This document shows, in pieces, positions 45,469-59,573 of a stretch of DNA of 64,000 bases. Positions within the stretch are counted from its first letter, which is position 1; each line of letters opens with the position of its first letter. A program made the position numbers and the translations under genes. This stretch comes from Batrachochytrium dendrobatidis JAM81 (taxonomy: Eukaryota > Chytridiomycota > Chytridiomycetes > Rhizophydiales): assembly GCF_000203795.2 (NCBI RefSeq), contig NW_006281105.1, positions 682,001 through 746,000 of the forward strand. The letters run 5' to 3'. The notes below the pieces were generated by a model. The model made no database searches, had not been told where the DNA came from, and saw only the letters and a program-made list of their open reading frames with translations.

Positions 45469-48114
45469 ATGACTTCCATGTATGTATTCAATCATATTCA
45501 TATACACGTCAATATCATACATTAATCTATTTATTTTACGTTAGTTCTTCACTCTCCATCACTGATTCTGTTTCAGGAACCACCATTGATGTTCCAATTG
45601 GAGTGAATAATACAATTGCTGCAACTGCATTCACTCAGTTCAAGATCCCTCAAACATGTCCTTTGCCAGACACTCCTCCAAATGCTAATACTGCTGATGA
45701 AAGTAAAGTTCCTTTGCGTCTGTATGACCCCGGCTTTAAAAACACTGCTGTGTGTAAAACTACCATTTCTTCCGTTGATGGCGAGAATGGTAAACTCTAT
45801 TATCGAGGCTACGATGTGGAAGAATTAGTCGAAAAATCAGACTTTCTTGAAGTCGCTTACTTGTTGATCTATGGTGACCTTCCCGCTACCCAGGTACTAC
45901 ATACTGATTGTATCGCATGGTTTTACAGCAATCTTGGACTTGACTAACTTGATCACTACTCTGATGAATTCACAGCAAGTCTTTGATGCGTGGTCAAAGA
46001 GTGTCATGCATCATACTTATCTTCATACTGAACTTGCAAATCAGGTATGTTGGCTGAACTTTATGCCTTGATATCGATCGCTTCATTGTGTTTGAAATTA
46101 CATGCGTGTGCTCCCGTTTTCATTCAATTTACACTCGGTCTTTTAATGTCAGATGCGAACATTCCGCTTTGATGCTCATCCTATGGGTATGGTGATTGCT
46201 ACAGTTGCATCATTATCCACATTTCATCCTGAAGCCAATCCGGCTCTCAAGGGTGATAGTTTATATATGAAGCCAAAAATTGCTGCTGGCAAAAATCCCA
46301 CTGCAGAGGAAGCTGAGCTCATCAAGAGTGCTGAAACTGCCAGATCTCGTGCTATTTATCGTATTCTTGGAAAAATTCCTACCATTGCAGCCAATGCTTA
46401 TCGCCACCGTCTTGGTATGTCGTTTGAAATCCTTTTCAAGCCAATCACCAGTGTTAATCTTGATTTTGATATTATTTATAGGCCGTCCTTACAACGCTCC
46501 CATGTTCAATGGAAATGACTACTGTGAAAACATACTATATATGATGGATCGTCTTAATGAGCCCGACTATCATCCAGATCCTCGTCTTGTCAAAATCCTC
46601 AACAAGGTGTTTATTCTTCTTGCAGGTATGCCAAGTTGATCCAGGTTGAATTGTATTTGAAGATGCGGACCAGGCTACTTGGGCCTAAATTCTGTTTTTT
46701 AATTGTAGAAAATGGATCAAACTGCTCCACCATCATGGTTCGACACCTGTCATCTTCTGGAGTGGATCCATTTACAAATCTTGCAGGTGCAGCAGGTGCA
46801 CTTTTTGGAGAACGCAAAACCGCTGCTGTAATTCAAATGCTTCAAAAGATTGGATCCGTTGATAAAATTGACGAGTATCTTTTGCTTGTGAAACAGCCAG
46901 GAAAAAACAGTGAAGCTACTGATGCTAGCCTTGGTGGAATGAGTACTCGCAAATCTCGTGTACGTTTGATGGGTTTTGGCCACCGTATTTACAAAACCCA
47001 TGATCCTCGTGTTCGTATTTGCAAAAATCTGGTTCTTGAGGTGCGTGATATAACAATTGATGATATGCATCTGGATGCAATAGTTGGGGTATATCGTATA
47101 TTGATTGTACTTTATGTAATCTGTTCTAGCTATTTGAGCTGATGGGGAAAGATCATATCGGTGACATAGCCATTGCACTGGAGGCCAAGGCATTGGCTGA
47201 TCCTTATTTCACAGATAGAAAACTGTATCCAAATATTGACTATTGGATGGGAGTGCTTTTCCACACCATGCAATTCCCATCCGACATGTTTCCTGTGTGG
47301 ATGTTTATTCCCAGGTATACGTGTAATGAACTATCTGCAGGACGCTTTAAACGTGTGGGCATGCTTCTAACTGTCTGATTTACATACATTTTAATAATTC
47401 AGAGTTGCTGGCATGATTGCACATCTGATTGAGAATATTGACGATGCTGAATTCAAAATCTATCGTCCTCGTCAGGTAAACTTTTTAAAATTCAATTTAA
47501 ACTTTTGAAATGCAAGTATAATCGATCTGTCTGTTTGACTTTACTCATTATGTCATTTGATCACAGGTATATATTGGATCCGGACGACGCTCATATGAAA
47601 AACTAGGACGTACACGCAGTACAAGTCTTCATTCCGACTCTGCTCCTCCTGTGTTGGATAGTGTATATCGTCTTAGTGATCCACAAGCTGCTCGTCGTCG
47701 TGAAACTACTGCTGATGTACTGGAGGAGCTTGCGCATATTCAAAAGACATTGACAGACGTATCTGTCGCTATTGAAAAATTGAGTACTGAAGAAACATCT
47801 TCTGCGAGTGGACCCGAGGTAAGTATACTTTTTGTAAAAATCTAAACTTTTTCATGCCATTAAAGCATGAAATTTTTGTGAAATACTAGACATTGCAGAC
47901 ACTAAAAGAAAAGGTTGCTTGGCTTCAAAAAGCTCAGTCGCATCTGACTTCAAAACTGGTACCCAAGCGACAAGGCTCTGGAATGAAATCGCCTACGAAT
48001 AGCTCAAGCAGCAGCTCTATTCCATCTACAAGCCGTGCAGCTACGGGTGATGGACCCAATCTGCTTGCTGGAAGTCGAAGTCCTCGTGTGATTAGCCGCA
48101 AACCGAATCATTAA
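45469..48114 (+). CDS. citrate-synthase-like protein, catalytic residues lost
   Basis: 630 aa in ten exons: 45469-45479, 45545-45893, 45976-46044, 46153-46414, 46482-46625, 46709-47040, 47130-47314, 47403-47475, 47567-47818, 47899-48114. The first exon is only 11 nt. Fold motifs are clear: [57 protein letters not shown] and [20 protein letters not shown] (His320 and Arg329 equivalents kept). NIDYW may keep the Asp375 region. But the DHE motif (His238) reads ENG, and the LHGGAN motif with catalytic His274 reads FGERKT. A Ser/Gly insertion ([13 protein letters not shown]) precedes the GFGHR motif. After the fold come about 150 extra residues with a coiled coil ([14 protein letters not shown]) and a Ser-rich basic tail. 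No mitochondrial presequence is evident. Citrate synthesis is unlikely; perhaps structural. Confidence 0.85.
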
Positions 48115-48126
48115 GTCGACAACAAG

Positions 48127-48345
48127 AAAAATGGAAATGAAATGAAATGAAAAATTGTCGGCAACCATCAATGTGTGTTTTGGAATAGTTCTTGCATACA
48201 ACTCACACTTGTGATTTGAATTGGTAAGCATATCAATCGTGTTTCCTGTACCATGGCAACAGTCTGACTTGTTGAGAGTCTCGAGGCTTAACACAAGACT
48301 CGTCAAGCCATTAGACACTGCACGGGTTGGATGTTTGCTACCCTA
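48127..48345 (+). repeat. dispersed repeat family A, copy 4
   Basis: Begins about 13 nt after the citrate-synthase-like stop, in the same orientation. Shares ATGGAAATGAAATGAAATG, TTGTCGGCAACCATCAATGTG, TTTGGAATAGTTC, TGATTTGAATTGG, ATATCAATCGTGTTTCCTG and CAGTCTGACTTGTTGA with the other copies. It lacks the TACGCTAACC block, so it is 3'-truncated. Confidence 0.7.
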
Positions 48346-48487
48346 AATGAACCGAGTCAACCACGCAGAGTGTCAGATGTAAGCCGTAACTGCAGCCAAT
48401 CAGAGCACGCCATCCGTATCCACACCTAAACAGTCAACTTGAGCTTCTAATCAGAATTCTAACTGTTTGCCGGCAATCCAATTGGTA

Positions 48488-50312
<1,825 letters not shown>

Positions 50313-50953
50313 TTATTTGATCCACATTAGTAGTTGTTTTCCGTTTACAGTCGTATTCACGTAAAATAGAACGCTCTTTTGTATTTATCTTGCAGTGGCC
50401 GCCTCTATTTGGTTTTGGAATAAACAATGCTTACATACTCGCTACACTTTTCTACTAGAATTGACTTTAGTCATTTCAATTCAAAATAAATAATGTTCAT
50501 CGTATGATGTTCACAAACTATAGTTTTGAACCTAATCTTTTTTCATATTTAATATAGCCATACATTGTATAATCACCAGATCCGAGTATTGGAACTGTTG
50601 TTCTCATGCCAATCACTAAAAGATTGGCCAATTAGAGTCAAAAAGCACAATGATGTCCAGCAAATGACCATTTATTTCATGAGATTGGCGGTTTACTATG
50701 CATTTTGGTAATTTTATTAGTATTCTATTGTATTCAATCAAAAACCTACATTGAGTAGTAGATATCTGTTGATAAATATAGTGTTATGTATCCAATCATG
50801 TCGAATAGTAAAACACTAATCTAAACTTGTGGCAATATGTGCTTGAGATAATAGTGTGTGGTAATCAAATACTGGTGTTTATTTTTCTTGAGCATTTTTA
50901 ACATCCAAGTATAGTTTGACTGATTAATACCTGCTATGCCTAGTGATGTGTCA
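50313..50953. other. intergenic between convergent genes
   Basis: No gene. 3' regions of the kinase (+) and EXO70 (-). Near 50345-50373 lies TTACAGTCGTATTCACGTAA followed by AATAGAACG, the end motif seen at family-B repeats, without the rest of an element. A solo end or an ancient remnant. Confidence 0.5.
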
Positions 50954-53830
50954 CTATTCTTGAGTGCGACCCCACTGTCTACCAACCATAGATTCTGAAG
51001 AAGCATCAAAGAATTTATCCAAAGCACCTGTCAATGCATCCTTGTCATACTTGATGTACTTTTCCTTATTTTTTGAAAACTCTGTCTCAACGTATCGATC
51101 GTAGAACCGATTGTACATGGGCAAAAGAACTTGCCGAACTTCCTTTATAACTTGGGCACGAAGTTCCACATCGGGAATTGCATAAGCTTTTTGTGTTTGG
51201 AACATTTCATCAAAGTCTTTGTTAAAGTTTTTGAATCGCTCCTTGACAGCCTCGCGTTGAGGTTTGGAGAGAATAGTGACAATCCTTTGGTCTGATATTT
51301 TCGTTGTATCCATAAGATGTTCAATTAATGGCATCCAGCTACACAAATACAATCACCACAAAACAGTCAAATAGGCTGATCTGAAACGCACTCTACAATA
51401 TGGCATGGTATACTTTACCTGCTTCTGTACACATCCAACTGCTTTTTGATTGATTTTTCAACCATGTCAAGAGTATCACTATTCAAGTTATCCACCAATC
51501 TACAGCTTTTGAGACCTTTAAGGATGTAGTGGAAATTATTGAGAAGAAAGAGTGTAGTCAAGGTTGATTTCTTGTACCCTCGTGATTTAATCTCAAGATC
51601 TGTAACAAGAGCTTCAATCATTTTTGATACAAATTCCGGAAAAGATGTGACGGGAAGTGCACCGGGATTTCCCTGTTTGATATAGTTAGATGGCGTGCAA
51701 TGATTAGGGCTATATGTATTGGTAGCTTATGCTGGTTTATAGATAAGCAAAAACAATAACCTACCTGACTAGACATGATTATATGTTCCATGGCCAATGA
51801 AAAGTCCAACAGTCTTTTGAGTGTATTGATTGTCTAAATGGATTGGTTAGCGCATATATCGTACTACGCATTGATAGTCTGTATCTTTAAACATTTAAAT
51901 CTTGGATTGTAATTAAAACTCACCTTGCTAGTTGTTTCATGAACTGTGCCATCTACAGATAATGCCGCTTGTTTTTTTTCCGAATCCACTCTGAATTCAT
52001 CATACACCTCTTTAAAATATGAAATTGCAGTTGTGCTACAATTTGCCAAAACCAAATCGATATCATGACCCTTTTTTCCACAATACTAAAATCCATATTC
52101 AAGTATTTGCACAAATTAGTTGATGCCATTAAAACTAAAAATTATAAACGTTCTTACCGCAAGGAGACCAACATGCTTGCCAAACAGGTTTGAGAGATCG
52201 TCCCAGACATCAATCAGCATATATACATCATTGATATCCCGACGTTGAATATTTCTTCTGACGCGATTTAGCATAGACTCGCAGGCGTCAAGAAAGCCAT
52301 CAACTGATAAAACAATTGTTTGTGCAAATGTTGTAACCGCATGATGCTTTGGGATGATTTTAAGATGGAGAGCATGCTCAGTCTAAAACATATTGATCAG
52401 AACCAAGCACATTTAAATTTTTAATGCTACACTCGCCAAAAACTTGATATTGAAATGGCCTTTTATAAATCAGGATTTAATATTGGCTACAGTTTTAATA
52501 GAATGGTCACTTACATTAAGGAGAATAAGTAGATTCTTTCCGTATTGTGTGAGCAAACTGGATCCTTTTTGATACGTTCCACGCTGATGCACGCTTTTGA
52601 GTTCCTCATCCTTGGTTGTCTGGCATATAGAAGCGAGCGATTTTACCAAATGTGCTGACCGGATTTCCTCATACTGCTTGATGAATGCCGAAATAGGGCC
52701 AATTTCTATCAAAGATTCTGCAAGTGCACTTGCCAGGTTATGTAGTTCTGAAAGCTGAGCGTCTGGGATGGGCGATGGCACAACATCTATTTTATGCAAG
52801 CATAAATCAGTAAACAACACAAAATTGGACAAGGTGAAAATTTACCATCGTCAACTTGGTATGCACTAGGATCTATTGCATCACTTGCGGCCTGCAGTTT
52901 TTGAGAAAACATTTCGTCCAACTGGCGAATTCCTTTCCACAGCGTATCTTTCTATTAAAGTTGCAAGATATAGTATGTTTATCCATATCTGCATTTGGTT
53001 TTACAAGTACACAAAACACTTGATATAGTTTATTTAAACATACCAGAGCCTGTATTTTGCGCTCGGATGATTTGTACTTGGTAGTTTCAAGATTCTGTAA
53101 AGACTCTTTTAATTTTGAAATAGACTCCAAATACACGGCAAGAGGAATTCCTTGTGGTCTAAATAAAATAATGGTCAATACAATTTTAATTCAATAGAGT
53201 TGGAGCGCCATTTGTGATCAGAATTGTATCCCTTCTCATACTACCATACATACCCTTTGGTCACAATTGCTTCGTGCTGCTTAATAACAGATAGCGTGCT
53301 AGTGAATCCTTCAATCTGTGCAAGAGCAGAATCAATATCTAAGGTATATCGACTTGAACTGTTAATCTACCTGTAATACCGCTACCCATTTAAAAATGCC
53401 TCCAAATCATGTTTACTTGTATGCATTTTTGTTAGTTTTTGAGTTGATTTGTAAATGGGAAGAATAAATGTTTCGAGCTTGGACAGTCGCTGGTCAAACG
53501 AGCTCAATATGGTTTGCTATATATTACGTGTATGAAATATCTCGAATGGCTTAGTATACAAACTTTATGTATTTAAAAATATACTACACATACCATTTTC
53601 TCAGTCAGCATATCAGTTTTTTTTAAACTGGTTTGTAGTAATTCAAGGTTGACGACTTCATCATCGAGTTTGCTTTCAAGCTCGCGTTTTCTTTGAGCCT
53701 GAACCTCGGTGTGAGGGTTTCTAATAGAATGAGGAGTATATAATTGAAATGTTGGTTAAGTAAATAGTGCATAGAGTACAACTTTTCGGGTATGCGCATA
53801 CACGTTGAGAGTTATACTTGTTCTAGTCAT
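50954..53830 (-). CDS. EXO70: exocyst complex component EXO70
   Basis: Subunit of the exocyst that tethers secretory vesicles at the plasma membrane through PI(4,5)P2 and Rho GTPases. About a dozen exons from the ATG at 53830 (exon 1 53830-53802, MTRTSITLN) to the stop at 50954. Landmarks in order: coiled coil (QAQRKRELESKLDDEVVNLE, then LLQTSLKKTDMLTEKM), FDQRLSKLETFILPIYKSTQ, the segment with IDSALAQIEGF, KSSERKIQAL, DVVPSPIPDAQLSELHNLAS, a helical middle (VYMLIDVWDDLSNLFGKHVG), KGLKSCRLVDNL, and the highly conserved C-terminus ERFKNFNKDFDEMFQTQKAY, VRQVLLPMYNRFYDRY, KYIKYDKDALTGALDKFFDA. Internal exon boundaries were only read approximately. Conserved C-terminal domain complete. Confidence 0.9.
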
Positions 53831-53935
53831 TTGCAACGACGAAATGTTTATTAGCTTTTAAAGTCAAGTTTAAAATCGCAGCGTGCAAACAGTTTCCTTG
53901 AAAGTTACTAGCCCTGGCACGTTACAAATTCAACC

Positions 53936-54562
53936 ATGGCCAACCCTCTGCCCGAACCCAAGTCTGAGAAATCGTATGCAGTCTGTGCTCAGAAGAAAGC
54001 ACATGAGCTGTTTAATACAGTCATGAATACCATGGGTTGGTCTCCAGATAAGTTTGCAAAGCAACTAGACAAAAACCCACCATTAAAGGCAAGTATTGGA
54101 TTTAGAATCTGAAATGGCTCAACTGTTACTGTGTAGACTCAACTAATGATTTTGTAAACAGGCATTCTGTATTGCACTGCTTGCATTCTCTGCCATTCCA
54201 CTGGGTGCATTTATCTTTTTTGCCGTTGTGACTGGCCTGATTATCCTTGGAATCGCCGGTTGGTATTGAAGGGTCATGTATTCAGCCATCTAGATCTAAC
54301 ATGTGAAAATTATTGGCATTTAGGCACTGGAGTCGCGGTGGTGCATGGCGGCCTTGTGGTTGTTGCTGGTCTGGCTCTCACAGCTTGTATTTCTGTTGGA
54401 GTATTCTTGGCTGCAGTGGTTACCTTTTGGTAAGGCTTGATTAGAATTGTAGCATTTAATCTACTTGGCTGACTTGCCCATCCAACTTATAATCTATTTA
54501 GCTTCTCTACTGCTTATTTTGGATCCAAATATGTGACCAAAATGACTACCAAGACCGAATAG
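53936..54562 (+). CDS. promethin/LDAF1-like lipid-droplet protein
   Basis: 138 aa in four exons: 53936-54088, 54162-54258, 54324-54429, 54502-54562. Phases join. A hydrophilic 50-residue N-terminus (MANPLPEPKSEKSYAVCAQK) is followed by two or three long hydrophobic helices that may form a hairpin: AFCIALLAFSAIPLGAFIFF, VVTGLIILGIAG, VHGGLVVVAGLALTACISVG, VFLAAVVTFCFSTAYFG. The Gly/Ala-rich hairpin after a short basic end (KYVTKMTTKTE) resembles promethin (LDAF1) and fungal Ldo proteins that work with seipin in lipid-droplet formation. The call rests on size and topology; a different small ER protein is possible. The first intron starts GCAAGT at 54089. Divergent from EXO70, starts 106 bp apart. 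Confidence 0.65.
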
Positions 54563-54901
54563 CCCCTATTCTTGCTGCATTTTAAAATCAGCCGTCTTTA
54601 TCTATTGACTGCAACATGGCTCAATAAATAACATTTCACTTTTTATACAATGACTGGTAAATAGCATATAAACTAAAAGTATTAGGAACACTGCTTATCT
54701 TGGTCAATACAAGCTAGTGAAAAACATGTGCAGTTTATCAGCCAGTGTAGTCGCTAGCTGTTCTATTGAAAAATAACAGCAACAATCAATCTCATTATAG
54801 TTTCATTTGATAGAAACAATTTAAACCCTAATATGGGTTCACAAAGGCTTATAACTTGGCTGTGATTGTTGGAATGAACCCAATTTCATTCTTCAAACCA
54901 A
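54563..54901. other. intergenic, no gene seen
   Basis: 338-bp spacer between two plus-strand genes: 3' UTR of the promethin-like gene and promoter of the ACBD6-like gene. A possible polyadenylation signal (AATAAA) lies near 54624-54630. Confidence 0.5.
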
Positions 54902-56104
54902 ATGGCCATTGTAGAGACGGAGGACTTGGACGAGTTGTTCAACGAGGCAGTTGGTTGCATACATGCCTATAAAGGTCCAGCCTTTTCAACAAAATCCCTT
55001 CTCGAGGTTATTACTTTGAATCTATTGCCATCAGCTTTGTGCTAAACCAGCATGGACTAGGATAAGTTTTATGTAAAACTGACTGCCTTTTCATTGGATT
55101 ATACATGCTCCTGTTTGCAATATCACTCTAGTTGTACAGCCTCTACAAAGTCTCAACGGCTGGTCAATGCATGTTACCCAAGCCTGGTCTATTCGAGTTT
55201 CATGAAAGAGCAAAGGTATCCGGCTTTATTCTACATGATTAACAAACTAGATTTCAATCCCAACCTGAATTTATTCTTCTAGTGGTCTGCATGGAACGAT
55301 TTGGCAGATCTACCTCAACCCCAAGCAAAACTGTTTTATATTGAATTAGTCAGCAAGCTTATTGGTTACCAGATTGAATTGGGAACAAACTCGGATGATG
55401 GTAACCTCGCCCATAATACAGCTGCATTGTCTACTGGATTCCACGTTAGCTCCATGAGTGACTCTCGTGAATGGATCAGGTATAGCTTACTGCGAGTCAT
55501 GAATTAGGTTAATACCATTTTTGGCAAAATGTACATTGCAATATACTGATTCTATTTTGCCGTGTTATGTTTATCTATTTGAAATAGTGATGCAGACAAG
55601 ACAATATTTGATTGGGCAGAAGAAGGAAATGTTACTGCAGTGGAGTCATTATTGGATACTGAGACAAGCATTAATATTAGAGATTCAGAGGTATACACTA
55701 AATGTGATGTTTATGAATTGAAAATTGTGGTTATTGATTTAATGCTATTCAAGGCATGGAATTACCAATATGAAATCAAATGTTTTTGACTAGGTTTCAA
55801 ACAATTTTATTAGTAACACATGAATGTTTTGTAGGGCATGACACTTTTGCATTGGGCAGTAGATAGAGATCACTTGAAATTGGCTCAAGTTCTTATCCAA
55901 CGTGGCATTCAAGTAGATGCACAGGATAGCTCCGGTCAGACTTCACTACACTATGCACTGATGATTGAAAGTAAACAAATGGTGGAGTTGTTGCTGAGTA
56001 TGGGACATGCCAGCATTAAAATTGCTGATAATGACGGAGCAACGCCATTGGATCTAGCACCAGATGAATTTTGTAGTTTGCTTAAGCATGGCTCACACAA
56101 ATAA
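54902..56104 (+). CDS. ACBD6-like acyl-CoA-binding protein with ankyrin repeats
   Basis: 256 aa in six exons: 54902-55006, 55061-55072 (12 nt, DKFY), 55132-55215, 55283-55479, 55588-55690, 55835-56104. All phases are consistent. The acyl-CoA-binding domain reads LDELFNEAVGCIHAYKGPAF, LLE-DKFY, LYSLYKVSTAGQCMLPKPGL, FEFHERAKWSAWNDL. The conserved Tyr, Lys and KWxAW positions that line the ligand pocket are present. Two to three ankyrin repeats follow: GMTLLHWAVDRDHLKLAQVL, GQTSLHYALMIESKQMVELL and NDGATPLDLA. ACBD6-type proteins bind long-chain acyl-CoAs and support lipid acylation and protein N-myristoylation; no signal or TM is present, so a cytosolic or nuclear protein. Without the 12-nt exon the acyl-CoA helix 2 would be broken. 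Confidence 0.87.
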
Positions 56105-58100
56105 TGGAGTTATACAAATACCGGAACCATTATATTTTCAACACCAAAACAACTATTTTTGGTAAATAAATTACAGCTGTATTCACATACAATCAATCAC
56201 AACACAAATGTCGATATACATAATACACAGCCAATACCATGTCATGATTGGTGTCGGTTTACTGTACAACACTGTATTATTCTGACAAAGTCGATTGGTT
56301 ATTATGCGTGCTCATTTTTGTATAAACCAACTGGACGAGTGTTGACATATTCATGACATATTCATGACACTTGATCAATCCGCGACTCTGCATTCAGTCA
56401 ATTCAGACATTACAAGTAAACACTGTTCGACATGCAAACAACCGTTGCATTCCAAAATGCACAATCTGTTGAACTAGATCGTGAACATATTCAAAGTGTT
56501 AAAATACAACACATACGAATGTGTGCACAGTTTGACCGACAGCATCGGACCAGTCAACACTGATATATCAGTTGCAATGTATGAATTTGAGTTGAACTTG
56601 TCGATCGTGCAATGTATGACTGCCAACAATGGTCAAAAATAGTCAACAATAGTCAACAATGATCAAAATACAACATCTGAATACACCAGTCCAGATCAAA
56701 ACTACAGCGTCATCGTGTGTGTGTCGTATGATGATCGTTGTGTTTGAATACTGACAACACAAACAGTGACTGCTACAGTATTCAACGACTAAACAATCGC
56801 ATCGACAGAATGTTTCCAAACACGCATCGTATTTTGGACATCACATCATAAGCTACTCTGTTGTTTGTCATGGTTTGCTGACTGTTCAACAAACACCAGT
56901 GTTGCAAGGCGTATGGCTACATCACACACCACACTACACTGTCAGATACTATCCGATACTGCACATATTATGGCACACCACGCTACACCACATTGCATCA
57001 CATACATTGCTTGATACCATCGATTTTAGATCATGCAAACAGTCTAGTATAACGGTAGATCTACGTCAAACAATTGCAATCACACAGACTCGGACTCGGA
57101 CTCGGACTGTCCACCAAACAATCAATCAGACGTTGATGTCAATACACGCCATACATGTAGTCAGTGTATGTACAAACAAAATACATGCTCTGGCTGCAAC
57201 ATAAATACAAATGTTTACACCAATCGGCTAGAATCCACCAATTTGGTACAAATTATCACACAATTGTCACAAATATTGACAACCATGACAATCGTGACAA
57301 CCATGACACAATCTGATAAAATGGGTTTAAACTCGATTTAAAAACTTGCATATTGTTGTCAGCACATATCATACAAATGCTACACTACACATGGCTGTAT
57401 ACAATGTAACGTGTGTCGTGTTTGCAGTGCTTGCAGTATTTGCAATGTCTGTCAAACGGATTGTATCGCATCCAGTCGTGTCACTCAGTTTGAAGTAGCC
57501 GTGATACTAGAACAGTAATCTACATTGATAACATCATCCAAATACATATATTAGACAGCACAGTCAACCATGTCGTGTTTGGTAGTTGTGTGTACCAGTT
57601 CAATTGACCATGTGTTCGATTGACAATGTGTCCATTTTAAAGCATTTTTGTTGATTGCATTACACCGGTATATTGAACTCGGGTGATATTTCAAATGTCG
57701 GATAAGCAATTATCTGTACTACGGCTATGATTATCCGTTGACCGTTGAACATTATACATTGACCACTGTACATTATATATTGGCACTATATGTGTACCGT
57801 TTGGTCATGACTGACTGATACACGACAGTCTGATACTAACACAATACAACAATCAACACAGCGTGCATACTAAACACCAATAATCATGTATATTGTCAAC
57901 TCAACACTGTCGGTATATCATATACATACACCAATACACTAATGTACAGTATGCGACTGTATGTGACTATATATGACTGTATACAATACATTATAAACAA
58001 CTTTTTGGATATTGTCAATTTAGTTTATTGTGTGATGAATGCAATATGTATATGATCAATGCAAATGGTCAAGTATTTACAAGATTATGAACTAAACAGG
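56105..58100. other. gene-free 3' flank, unit 1 of a 4.7-kb duplication
   Basis: No gene. From about 56172 it matches 60880-62909 nearly base for base. Contains family B copy 3 (about 56430-56800), a (CTCGGA)n tract near 57090-57105, and short tandem motifs (GTCAACAATA, CACTATATG). Low-complexity CA/TG-rich sequence follows to the gene's stop. Confidence 0.7.
56430..56800 (+). mobile_element. MITE-like repeat family B, copy 3
   Basis: Begins with a hairpin (GCATTCCAAAATGC), then CACAATCTGTTGAAC, CAATGTATGACTGCCAAC, GTCGTATGATGATCGTTGTG and TATTCAACGACTAAA, in the same order as copies 1 and 2. Longer than these and less well bounded. Confidence 0.55.
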
Positions 58101-59573
58101 TCAAGGACCTGTAGTTGCAAGTGTTTTGCTCTTGTTGACAGTATAGCGCCGTTCAAAAATGGTTTTTGTAAAAATAGTGTACAAGACTTTTGAGAATCCA
58201 AAGACTTCACCGTCGAGTGACATGCCAACATCAACTGATAAATTTACATCGAATGAGGCCGGGCCAGAGTCGAGTCGTTTGATGTTTTCAAGGTTTGATA
58301 TGTCTTTTTGGATACCAAAGTTGATGCCAACTTTGTTTGCAATCGACAGTGACGTTTCCAAAAGATCAAATTTAAACACTTCGGCTGCAAGTTTAAGTTT
58401 TGGGGTGAGTGCAAATTCCAGTCGTGTTTCAGCAACAAGCTTGTCGGCTTCGACGTTGCTAGTATATACAGGATTGAACCCACGGTATGTGTTTTTTTCA
58501 TTAGATGCAATGCTGGTTTCAAAGTTGGAATAGGACACGGTCAGATTTGCTTTTGATCGGACTTCAGCCGAAATGCTCGCATCCATGTTAAACTCAAAAA
58601 CTAGCTTAGGGCCAAGAGACAGCACTCCAGGAATGTATATCGGAGTCAGTGGGTACTCAAAAATTGGAATGGAAACCAATCGTTTGTCTAATCTGACACC
58701 TATGTCAAACGACAGCATGGCATACATGTCTATGTCACCTTCCCAGGTCAATGAATATTTTGGCTTTTTGAACAGTCGACCGGATGCACGAAATAAAAGT
58801 GTCGTTTGTGCTTTGATGCCACATGGATTGCAACCGACTCGGAATACACCGCCTACATCTGTTGGGTTAAGTTCGACTGATGGACTGGCTTTCAGATCCA
58901 AGTTGAGTGCGATACCAACAGTTTTGGCGTTTGGTTTGGATACTCGACCACGCTTTTGCAGTAAATGGGTGCTAGCTTGACCATTAGAAATATCATCAGC
59001 AGTGATACCACCACCCTGGCTGCTTTCGACACCAGGAAGTGCAAGAATTTCAAAACTGCCAGTAACACCAGCCTTTTCTGGGTTAGTGGTTGTAAACACG
59101 ACAATTTTTCGTTGAGCGTCAAGCATCCAGTCGGTAGCAAGAAGTAGAGCCTGCTCGGCTGAATTGCCAACTCCACAACCATGTTGCGATCCAATCACCA
59201 ACAGGGTTTTTTGGACTTTCCAGTTGGTGCTTGGCAGTGGTTCAGTAAGCACCATCGTAACTCGATCTTGGTTACATTTAATAGACAAAAGGCTTTGGAT
59301 ATTGTCGAGATTGACAGATGGGACGTTTGCAGTGATTTTCATTCCAGCCACGACAATCGAATCACGGCCTTTGAGCGGATCGTACCATTGCAAAATGGTT
59401 TCAGGTGATGGCGCCTGATCTTGGAGATATGGACGAATTTTAAGAATATTTATAAATCGGTTTACATGTTTTACTTTGTTGGCAAGCCCTTTGAACCTAG
59501 AAGCTCTAGCCAACGACACGGGAGTTGCATTTACAACGCAGATTATCAACAGAATTAGAGTGACAAATAACAT
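58101..59573 (-). CDS. secreted protein with paired-Cys DUF7223-like C-terminal domain
   Basis: 490 aa, single exon, from the ATG at 59573. Signal peptide MLFVTLILLIICVVNATPVS. The N-terminal half (residues about 60-200) is a beta-rich domain with a C..C pair (SIKCNQDRV, HGCGVG). A basic linker (LLQKRGRVSKPNAK) may be a Kex2-type site. The C-terminal domain starts at the close cysteine pair FRVGCNPCGIKAQ and runs through IPIFEYPLTPIYIPGVLSLG. This resembles secreted fungal proteins of the DUF7029/DUF7223 type, of unknown function; I name the family from memory and with caution. No TM or GPI signal is evident. The second duplicate (62910-64000) encodes the same protein over the region visible. 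Confidence 0.7.
   Translation of the reverse strand: MLFVTLILLIICVVNATPVSLARASRFKGLANKVKHVNRFINILKIRPYLQDQAPSPETILQWYDPLKGRDSIVVAGMKITANVPSVNLDNIQSLLSIKCNQDRVTMVLTEPLPSTNWKVQKTLLVIGSQHGCGVGNSAEQALLLATDWMLDAQRKIVVFTTTNPEKAGVTGSFEILALPGVESSQGGGITADDISNGQASTHLLQKRGRVSKPNAKTVGIALNLDLKASPSVELNPTDVGGVFRVGCNPCGIKAQTTLLFRASGRLFKKPKYSLTWEGDIDMYAMLSFDIGVRLDKRLVSIPIFEYPLTPIYIPGVLSLGPKLVFEFNMDASISAEVRSKANLTVSYSNFETSIASNEKNTYRGFNPVYTSNVEADKLVAETRLEFALTPKLKLAAEVFKFDLLETSLSIANKVGINFGIQKDISNLENIKRLDSGPASFDVNLSVDVGMSLDGEVFGFSKVLYTIFTKTIFERRYTVNKSKTLATTGP

Noticed and set aside
57090..57110. CTCGGA hexamer tract as a telomere-like repeat
   Set aside because: Only three to four units, not terminal, and not a known telomere sequence.
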